A DNA stretch of 64,000 bases. Origin: Fagopyrum homotropicum (Eukaryota; Streptophyta; Magnoliopsida; Caryophyllales; Polygonaceae). A program made the translations under genes and the position numbers. The stretch lies in contig BSWB01000001.1 of assembly GCA_033239125.1 (NCBI GenBank), positions 26,501,501 to 26,565,500 of the forward strand, written 5' to 3'. The notes below the pieces were generated by a model, which searched no databases, was not told where the DNA came from, and saw only the letters and a program-made list of their open reading frames with translations. Positions 56,210 to 64,000 of this stretch are shown here, in pieces (the stretch's first letter is position 1; each line of letters opens with the position of its first letter).

Positions 56210-57573
56210 TGATGATTGCATGACCGACAGCTTTAGCCGCTCCACCGCCATTTTGTGAGTTTCTTTTTCTTTTTTTCTTTTTTTTTCTTTCTTTTGAACA
56301 TTAGGGACAATGTTCGTCCCAAGTATGGGGTGGGGTGTGACTAAAAGTTGTAATAACTCTTACTCACTATGTTTGCTTCTATCGAGACTATCATTGCATG
56401 TTCATTATATTGTTGCATGTTTCATTATTGCATTGCATGAAAAAGAATTTGAAAAACCCATAAAAATTGAAAAATTTTGAAAAATTTTGTGCTTCTAAGG
56501 AATTGAGATGATTTCCATGATAATCGCTACTTGTGAATTGAGTTTGATGACAATTGCATGCTTAAACGAATAGTGAATTGAAAAGAATTTGAATGAGTTG
56601 ATTATACCTCTTTTGCAAGTTTCATAATGTGATGAATGTTACCTAAATCATGTTGAGGAATTGAAGTTGAAATTACACTATAAGTTCTTATGCTTCTTGT
56701 TGAGATGATTAAGGCAATTCGATTTTTCTTTCTTCTTTCTTTAATCATTTAGCCCCTCATTGAAATATTGACCTCCTTTACCTATCCGGGAATTTGGAGG
56801 AGTTGATTGAAAAAGGCATGTATGATGTGGGAGGGCCATGAAAGCAATACTTTGCATTCAAAGGAATAGAAAGAAATTGTAGGTTTGGGGAAGTCAATCA
56901 TGACGATGAGTAACTCGGCACCATTCACATAGCCGGGTGTTTGTGTCTTGCCAAAGTCGGATTGGGCGATATTCCTAGCGGATTATGGTATGTGCGCTAA
57001 GGGTTTGAGGCATCTCATAAAAATTGAGAAACGCCAATCTCCTAGGCTTCGGTTTTTGTGCACCTCTATCCATAACTCCAAAAGTAAAGTCGAAAAATGA
57101 AAAGAAGAGAGCGAAGCTCTAAGTTGAAGGTGTTGCGGAAACCGTAAGAGAAGAAGAAAAGAGTAGTTGTCCACTTTCCCGGATTCATGCACCACATTTC
57201 TTAAAGTTTCCTTCCCTTTCCACATTCTAGACCTTTTTCTTTGAAAGTCCTTAAGATCAAAAGAATGTTATATGACTTGGTGATCTAAATTGAAGTTTCT
57301 TATGATTGATTTTGATAATGTTTAAGGGTTATGATGTTTGTATGGAAGTGTGATTGATTCATGAGTTTTCTTTACTCTTTACTCTTTGATTAAGTGTATG
57401 AAAGTCTTATAAACGATTGAAGCAAGATTTAAGAATGATCTATTGTTTAGAAGGCACATTCATCCAAAAGAAGTATTGCTTTGAGAAGGTACACATATTT
57501 CATCCTAACTCTTGTTTTAAAGCTTTTAAAAGACCTTGCTTAGGGACAAGCAAGTGGCAAGTATGGGGTTATT
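56210..57573 (+). other. B 3' untranslated region
   Basis: A non-coding stretch from the ORF1 stop to the 3' LTR. It holds the conserved block (56880-57075) and ends in the polypurine tract at 57558-57573 (GCAAGTATGGGGTTATTT region) that primes plus-strand synthesis. The sequence around AGGGACAAGCAAG is shared with A1 and A2. Confidence 0.7.
56880..57075 (+). other. Conserved 196-bp non-coding block (B copy)
   Basis: Same length as in A1 and A2. The first 128 bp are about 93% identical to A1 by eye; the remainder is less so. No shared reading frame. Confidence 0.7.
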
Positions 57574-59309
57574 TGTTAGCATGAAATATTGTGATATTTT
57601 AGGCACGTTTTCTAAGCGTATTTGATTCATATTGATAGTCATTGATTGAGCATTGATGCATTTGTGAGCTAGTTTGCCTATAATATCGATATAGAGATCT
57701 ACACAAGCTTTATGTTGATTATAGGTGATTGAGAGCTATTTCTGAACGGAATCGAGCAAGGATGGAGTTGTTGAGCAATGTCCATGGATTGAGGACATTC
57801 TTAGGAGCAAAAGGAGTGTTAACTTGGAGAATGCACGAAGCTAGGGAAGAATCACGTTCTTGCCCTAAACCACGCTCTAAAATACGGCCGTACTACTATC
57901 CACGTTCAATTCCACGGCCGTGAAACCATGGCTAGGGAAGCGTGGTTCATTCCAGAAACTTCTACGGCCGTGGAGAAGATGGTTCAAACCGTGTTGATTT
58001 CCACGCTCTAAATTACGGTCGTGGAACCTTCCATGACCGTGATCTTGGCGATCTTTTTCGCCACACTTTAAGCCACGATCTTTTAAAGGATTGGGCCGGG
58101 CCGCTATTTTATCACACACTATAAAAGGACGGATGAAGAGAGATTCCGTCACCTCTGCTTAGACGCACTTTCGCCCACACCTCGCTTTAGAGATCTTTGC
58201 GACTTTTGCAAAAGACGTACTTTGCGCTCATCCTTGGAGTTGCCCTAATCTCGCACTTTGGTGGAGATTGTGATTGAGATTTCCAGATTGACGGAAGATC
58301 GAAGATTCGGAAGAGTGTTCGCAAGAAGATTCCTCTTCTTGTTTAGGTTTGATTTAGAAGACGGATTGACATCCCGTTCTTCCTTCTTATCTAAGATTGT
58401 GTTTGTGTGTTCTATTCCGAATCTAGTGACGATATTTGTTCTTGATTGTGACTTTGAGATTAGTTTGAAGTTTATTGAAAGTTTTCGGAAGTTTTCATCT
58501 TTCAATCTGTTAAACCTTGAATTTAATATCATTATGACTATTGTTGGCTAAAAACCCTTAACAATTCTAAGGTGAAGGGTTGATAGTTGTGGCTTAGATG
58601 ATGATAGATCGATCGTAAATAGATTGGATCCTGAGAGTTAGAGAGAATCGCCGAGGAACCCTAAATTACGGCCTGTTCTTGAGTCCACGGCCGTGGAACC
58701 TCAAGAACTAACTGTGATTTCCCTTAAGTTTACGAACTTGCTTTTACTTTAATCCAAAGTTAAAGATTTGCTTTAACTTGGTTTAGGCTTGCCTTTTCTA
58801 GGTGGTAGTGAAGCCTCAACAACCTCTATCTCGATTGTGAGTGTCACAACCGTAATCGGTTTAGTTAGTCTTGATCCTTGGATTACAAGTTTGGGTATTT
58901 GACATTAATTCTCATCTTTAGAACCTTTCTATACTGAAGCCTCAACAACCTTTATAGAGAGTGTCTTGTAGGTGGGTCATATAAGGTTTTTGGAACTTCA
59001 CCGTACGATTACCTTACATTAGTATACCTTTGCATATCTTAACTCTGTCCTTATATCATTAGTATATCTTGAATCGATAGCCACAGCTGGATACTTGGAT
59101 CTTTAGGATTGTTGTTTCCCAATAATTTGCAAAGCTCTTACATTTACCTGCTTGATAATCTGAAATTGAATTTGTTCCCTCCAAATCCCTGTGTTCGATA
59201 CTCTGGAATACTTGCTAATCTACGCCGATCCGTACACTGCGGGTTCGCTTGCTTTTATTCTAGTTTTATAAATTTAAAGCTTGATTGCACGCACGCTAAG
59301 TGGCGAACA
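57574..59309 (+). repeat. B 3' LTR
   Basis: 1,736 bp, the same length as the 5' LTR. The LTR palindrome is mutated here (GTGGAA to GTGAAA near 57920). Most differences from the 5' LTR are transitions. Confidence 0.95.
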
Positions 59310-60024
59310 CTCAGCGTAAAACTCCGGATAGTTCCTCTAGATACTATTCTCTGTCTCTTAAGTCACCTCATCAGCTCCTCGCATCGACCACTAAATCTTC
59401 ATCACCGCTATGTTCTTCAAACGCAAGCGTCTCGTGCTACGCTCTAAGAAAGCTACCGGGTGCTCAATAAATGTGTGGTCTGGGTCGACCACTAGATCCT
59501 CGTGACTGACGATGTCTCTCGGGTCTGGTATGTACTCCGGTAACTTAGACACATGGAAGACGGGGTGAACACCCTCAAGCCTCGGTGGCAAAGCAAGTAT
59601 GTATGCTGCCTCTCCAACTCTCTCTAGAATCTCGAACGGCCCGACATATCTGGGACTCATCTTCCCCTTGACACTGAAACGTCTGACGCCTCGTGTCGGG
59701 GATGCTCTCAATCAAACCTGAGCTTCAACTCTGAACTCCAGAGGTCTGCGCCTCTTATCTGCATAAGACATTTGTCGACTCTACGCTGCTAACATCCGCT
59801 CTCGGATCACTGCTACCCGAGCCATGTCATCCTGTATCTGCTCAGGTGCTACACCGCGAGCACTACTCGGCTCGTCCCAACACAACGGAGTACAGCATCT
59901 CTGTCCATATAAAGCCTCATAAGGAGTCATTCTGATCGAAGTGTGTCAACTGTTGTTATACGAAAACTATACCAAAGGAAGGTGATTTGGCCACACATGC
60001 CCCCAGTCTAACACGCAGGCTCTC
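59310..60024 (-). pseudogene. T4 integrase C-terminus (chromovirus)
   Basis: The minus strand encodes the end of a chromovirus (Tekay/Del-like) integrase: MTPYEALYGQRC, APEQIQDDMARVAVIRERML, then KGKMSPRYVGPFEILERVGE, LEGVHPVFHVSKLPEYIPD and DHTFIEHPVAFLERSTRRLR. The GPF-type segment and the following DPDH..HP stretch are typical of that lineage. At least four stops interrupt it. It is separated from the T4 LTR by element B and cut off upstream by D-. Confidence 0.85.
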
Positions 60025-60655
60025 TGTTACGTCTAGGAATAGATGCGCAATAAGATTTAAATTTATACTCGTTATATTTCTCCTAACTCCTAGTGCACCC
60101 GCAGTGTACGGGACGTTTGTAGTAGGGTTAGTATTCCGAGGTCGAACACAAAGACTAAGGTGAGATTGATTCGATTAGTGATTAAGTCTAGTGAAAATCT
60201 AAGCCTTAGAAAAGAGAAGGGAATAAAGAAATGAAAATCTAAATGTTTTTGGATGGGTTTTTAGGTCATCAATCAAGGATCACGAATCATGCAAAATGAA
60301 CAATCAACTAAACCAACAAATCAAAACAAACAAACAAGCTAAAACGAGATACGAGATCAAGAGAGAAAAGCGGATTCTAGGGGTTGGAAGTTCCGGTTAT
60401 GGCGTAGGACTCAAGCTATCTAATCATTCCTTGGATTAACTATGATGTGTTGGGAGTGAGTGTTTCTAGATTGGGATCAATCACCGGGTAGGTCTCATGG
60501 TCCACTAGTTCGTTCCTAAGATCTTATTACCGGGTAAGTCTCTAAGAATCTAAGGAATGGAATTCTACACAAACCGGATTGTCACCTAGGGATCTAACCT
60601 TTCTTCACCGGGTAAGTCTCGGAAGGGTAAGTCCTAAACAACTATCCTAGCACAC
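60025..60655 (-). repeat. D- LTR fragment
   Basis: On the plus strand it starts TGTTACG and is the inverse of the last 630 bp or so of the D+ LTR, including ACCGGGTAAGTCTC words. No PBS lies on its left side, so it is the 3' LTR of a minus-strand element inserted in T4. It is interrupted at CACAC (60651-60655) by D+; the remainder should lie beyond the window. Confidence 0.75.
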
Positions 60656-62484
60656 TGATAACACGATTTATGACGTAGTTTTAGGTAATCATTTAGATAG
60701 AATTCTCACTCATTCATGCATGGTTTAGGACTAGTTCACGACGTTTCGCACTCAATTCATGTACTTTGTCGAGATAGACGTCTACACAAGCTTGTGCGTT
60801 GCTTTGTAGGTATTTTGGGAGATTTAGGAGCTAAAACGATACGTTTGAGGATCGTTCGTCAAGATGACACATCCTCAGACGCATTAGGATGCAAATTAAG
60901 GGCTAAGAAGGACTCATGGAAACTTGCCAACACTAGCCATGCACCAAATCACAACTTAATGATCCAAGGCGAAGTTTCTGCACAGAATCACGGTTCTCCG
61001 ACACTCCACGGCCGTGGAATCACCCGTGGATTTTGCCAGATTCTTGTGACAGCTGTGCCACGACTCTCATGGCCAGCTCATGCAAGTTTGTTATAAAAGT
61101 GGTCCTTCATGGGCTGTGAGAGGCAATCTTGGAGCAGCTCTCCATTATCCATTATCCTCTAACAAAAATATTCTCTTAACAAGAAGTCTTTCTAGGAAGG
61201 AAAGTGTCAAAGAGGAAGAAGAAGAGCTCCATTGAAGAGGAGAAGAAGAACACACACCATTACCACACTTGATAGTTTTGTATTGAAGAATTCCGGATTC
61301 TATTTCTAAGAGTTGTATGAATCATTTGAACCTTCTTTTGGAAGGATTGTGAGTTACTCTAATTCTATTTTCAGCTTGGTTTTGTTTAGTTCACTTGTTC
61401 ATCTCTTTTCCTTCATCATCTTGCAAATGGATGTCATGATTTTATGTTTGTTAGTTTCGATATCAATTATGAACGTTGTAGGCTAAATTGATGTGGTTCT
61501 AGGGTAAGGAAAGGATGGTTATGGCTAGGGCTATGATAGGACGGACTTAGATTTACCTTTGGATGACTTGTGTGTATGAACGTAGCTGCTGTTAGAAATC
61601 ACGGGTAGTTCTTGTTTGACCACGGCAGTGGTTTAGGTAGAACAAACCGTGATTTTCCCTGGCTCGATGGAACTTGTCTTAGATCTATAGAATGTTGAAA
61701 TCCTAAGTGTTTGTTGAGTTTAATCTACCCTAGGGTAACCTAGTTTTAGTAACTAAGTGTTAGGAGAGACTTACCCGGTAATCCTTGCTCTTAGATTCTA
61801 AAGATAACAAACCTTAGGTAGTGGTGAGCCTAATAAGCCGCCATTAGATTAGGTGTGCTAGGATAGTTGTTTAGGACTTCCCTTTCCAAGACTTACCCGG
61901 TAAGGATGGGTTAGACCCCTAGCTAACAATCCGGTTTGTGTAGAATTCCTATCCTTAGGTTCTTAGAGACTTACCCGGTGATGAGACCTTAGGAATGGAC
62001 TAGTTGGACCATGAGACCCACCCGGTAATTGATCCCAATCTAGAAACGCTTATTCCCAACATATCATAGTTAATCCAAGGAATGAATAGATAGCTTGAGT
62101 CCTATGCCATAACCGGAATTTCCAACCCCTAGAATCCGTCTTTCCTTTCTTTGATCATTATCTTGTTTAGTTTGTTTATTTGTGTTGATTCATAGTTTAG
62201 TTGATTGTTTACTTTGCATGAATTATGATCCTTGATTGATCACCAAAAACCAACCAAAAACATTTGAGATTTTCATTTCTTTATTTCTTCCTTTTCTTTC
62301 AACCTAGGTCTTTACTAAACTCAATCACAAATCGAATCAATTTCACCTTAGTCTTTGTGTTCGACCTCGGAATACTATCCCTTCTACAAACGTCCCGTAC
62401 ACTGCGGGTTTCGCTAGGTAGTTTAGGATTTAGTTCGAGTTATAAATTTAAAACCCATTTGCGCATCACGATCTTAGCGTAACA
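60656..62484 (+). repeat. D+ 5' LTR
   Basis: 1,829 bp, TGATAACACG to TAGCGTAACA. Words related to family B (TCCACGGCCGTGGAA near 61003) lie upstream of the TATA box, and CCACGGCAGTGG/AACCGTGATT near 61620-61660. Four GACTTACCCGGT-type words occur at 61768-62025. Confidence 0.88.
61092..61099 (+). promoter_or_regulatory. TATA box of the D+ LTR
   Basis: TATAAAAG, about 436 bp from the LTR start, just after the word cluster. Confidence 0.55.
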
Positions 62485-62490
62485 AATTTT

Positions 62491-62508
62491 TGGCGCCGTT
62501 GCCGGGGA
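62491..62508 (+). other. Primer-binding site (tRNA-Asp), D+
   Basis: Perfect TGGCGCCGTTGCCGGGGA, six bases after the LTR. Confidence 0.95.
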
Positions 62509-62625
62509 CTAGGTCTAGATTGAGTCATTTTTGTGATTGTTTCTAGTGTAAATCTTTCTTGTTGCTTTTGATCTCTTTTTGGTTTGTGTCTTTGCTTTTC
62601 AGGACATTTATTACTCTTTAGGTGT

Positions 62626-64000
62626 ATGCGAAGATCTCGCGGCAAGGATTTAGCTCCATTCGATCCCGAACCGGAGAAAACCCTTCGATCTAGATCCAAG
62701 ATCATTAAAAGGGGAAAAGAGATGGCCGGAAGAGACCTCCAAGCTGAATTGGATGAAGCCTTAGAGCAAATAAGGCTAAGAGATGAGCTCTTGGAGGAAG
62801 AGAGGAGACTTGCCAATGAGAGGCAAGAGGAAACTAGGAGGGAGATTGATGAGATTAGGCAAACCCTTGTTCAAGGAGAGCTTAATCGCCGACAACCTCC
62901 ACCTCCTCCACCACAACCGCAGCCGGCGGTTAATGTTAGGGTTGTGCCCATTTCCATTGAAGAGCCACAAACCCTAGGGAGACGTATGGATCCGACACAA
63001 AGAGCACACCGTCCGGGTGTGAACTTAGGAGATCCCGCAGCCCACAACTATGAGCTCCGCCCTCAAGTTCTACAAATGATCCGGCATAATCAATTTGGAG
63101 GGATGGAAGGAGAGTCTCCTCATCAACACTTGATGAACTATGAGATCTTGATGGAGACTCTTAGACCGCCAAGATTGGAGAGCAACAACCATAAGCTTAG
63201 GGCTTTCTCCTTCTCTCTTAAGGATAAAGCCTTGGCTTGGTATCAATCTATTCCACAAGGGCGAGTTGGTACTTGGGAGGAGATGACAACCGAGTTTTTG
63301 ACTAAGTTCTTCCCACCTTCCAAGACTACCGAATTAAGAGGGAAGATCAATGCCTTCGTGATGAAGGATAGAGAGAGTCTATTCAAGTCTTGGGAGAGGT
63401 TCAAAGATCTTCTCCTTGATTGTCCACACCATGGCATACCGAAAATTGAGCTATTAGAGATCTACTTCAAGGGACTTGATGAAGATAGCCAATTCAAGCT
63501 CCAATCTCTTTCCGGTGGGACTTTTATGGAGAAACATGTAGATGAAGCTTGGGAATTTGTGGAGAAGCAAGCTCTAGTGATTGAGAAATACTCCCATAGG
63601 AAGAGTGAAGGAAGAAAGGCGGGAGCATATGAGGTGAGTGAAGTCACCATGAGCAATTTCAAGCTTGACGCCATCAACAACGAGTTGAAGTCCTTGAGGG
63701 AGTTGTGTGCTACAACTTTGAAGAACCAAGCAACTCCTCAAGTGCTTCCACAAGCCAACTTGTCTTCCAAGGAGGAGGATGTGAATTATATGGGAAAGGG
63801 CAACTTCAACAATTACCAAGGCCCAAGGAGTTTCAACAACAACCGGCAATTCAACAATTACCGGCTCAACCACAACCATCCCGGATTTTCTTACTCTAAA
63901 CCGGATGGAGCCTTGAACCCTTCCTCCTCCACAAACACAACTCCACCATCAAGAGCTTCACAAGAACCTTCGCACGGATTTGCTCAATCTCCAAAGGATA
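62626..64000 (+). CDS. D+ Gag, intact to window edge
   Basis: The ATG at 62626 begins MRRSRGKDLAPFDPEPEKTL, aligned with the Gag starts of A and B. No stop occurs in 458 codons. Features: a long charged coiled coil (about residues 25-85), a Pro run, TLGRRMDPTQRAHRPGVNL, the Gag core (FSFSLKDKALAWYQSIPQG, KFFPPSKTTELRGKINAF) and CPHHGIPKIELLEIYFKGLD. Then comes an Asn-rich tract (FNNYQGPRSFNNNRQFNNY) in place of a zinc knuckle, entering the Ser/Pro linker before protease at the window end. It packages element RNA. This is the only open Gag in the window. Confidence 0.9.
   Translation, partial: MRRSRGKDLAPFDPEPEKTLRSRSKIIKRGKEMAGRDLQAELDEALEQIRLRDELLEEERRLANERQEETRREIDEIRQTLVQGELNRRQPPPPPPQPQPAVNVRVVPISIEEPQTLGRRMDPTQRAHRPGVNLGDPAAHNYELRPQVLQMIRHNQFGGMEGESPHQHLMNYEILMETLRPPRLESNNHKLRAFSFSLKDKALAWYQSIPQGRVGTWEEMTTEFLTKFFPPSKTTELRGKINAFVMKDRESLFKSWERFKDLLLDCPHHGIPKIELLEIYFKGLDEDSQFKLQSLSGGTFMEKHVDEAWEFVEKQALVIEKYSHRKSEGRKAGAYEVSEVTMSNFKLDAINNELKSLRELCATTLKNQATPQVLPQANLSSKEEDVNYMGKGNFNNYQGPRSFNNNRQFNNYRLNHNHPGFSYSKPDGALNPSSSTNTTPPSRASQEPSHGFAQSPKD

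Larger units (their letters stand above)
46048..59309 (+). mobile_element. Athila-type element B, full set of domains
   Basis: A 13,262-bp element with two 1,736-bp LTRs, TG..CA ends and a CTCAG duplication (46043-46047 and 59310-59314), inserted in T4. Order: LTR, PBS, gag-protease-RT-RNase H-integrase in one frame, post-pol hairpin, ORF1, conserved block, purine tract AAGTATGGGGTTATTT, LTR. I counted about 20 LTR differences, so it is older than A2 and younger than C. It is the only element here with RT and could be a relative of the helper that moves family A. Confidence 0.95.
60656..64000 (+). mobile_element. Athila-type element D+, 5' part
   Basis: A plus-strand element starting with a full LTR, tRNA-Asp PBS and an open gag that runs off the window. 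It is inserted inside a minus-strand LTR of its own family. The open gag suggests a young copy. Confidence 0.88.

Overview
This is plant nuclear DNA, almost certainly repeat-dense (pericentromere-like) heterochromatin, and probably from a eudicot. No intact host gene is visible. About 95% of the window is LTR retrotransposons inserted into one another. Most are Ty3/gypsy elements of the Athila type: the primer-binding site is TGGCGCCGTTGCCGGGGA, complementary to the 3' end of plant tRNA-Asp, and an extra ORF follows pol. There are also pieces of chromovirus (Tekay-like) LTRs, one Ty1/copia 5' end, one MULE transposase relic and a three-exon fragment of a WNK kinase gene. Element names used here are mine: A1, A2, A3, B, C, D+ and D- for the Athila-type elements, T1 to T4 for the chromovirus-like pieces.

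Layout. 1-1817: 5' end of a minus-strand copia element. 2448-2882: WNK kinase pseudogene (minus), its upstream region split by solo LTR T1 (3176-5913, TSD GGTAG). 5919-9945: 3' remnant of plus-strand T3, with minus-strand solo LTR T2 (6783-8836, TSD ATTAC) inside. 9946-42432: a minus-strand nest. A3 is the oldest element. C (33323-40502, plus strand, TSD AGCTT) and A1 both lie in A3's gag, and A2 (16646-28031, complete, TSD CGGTC) lies in the protease of A1. 42493-44107: MULE pseudogene. 44108-60024: minus-strand chromovirus T4, split by complete element B (46048-59309, plus strand, TSD CTCAG). 60025-60655: minus-strand D- LTR piece, into which plus-strand D+ (60656 to the window end, gag open) inserted.

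How the genes fit together. B has the full set in one frame: Gag, protease, reverse transcriptase, RNase H and integrase, then a separate downstream ORF (here ORF1). Three in-frame stops break its pol and one breaks ORF1. Family A keeps Gag, protease, integrase and ORF1 but has lost RT and RNase H. Two copies share the deletion, and the near-identical LTRs of A2 show recent movement, so another element must supply RT in trans. Family C keeps only gag and ORF1.

Main unexplained signals. (1) Each family carries its own set of short GC-rich inverted-repeat words: CACCTCGGTCGAGGTG in A, TTCCACGGCCGTGGAA in B, GTCACCGC-CCCT-GCGGTGAC types in C. They recur in LTRs, leaders, the post-protease linker and around ORF1, at matching positions in different families, and C-type words also occur in the LTR of chromovirus T4. 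(2) An 18-nt hairpin with an invariant AGGCAA loop follows pol in A, B and C, with compensatory stem changes. (3) Two GAAA-tetraloop hairpins with the same plan but different outer stems lie upstream of the 3' LTR of C. (4) A 196-bp non-coding block is conserved between families A and B.
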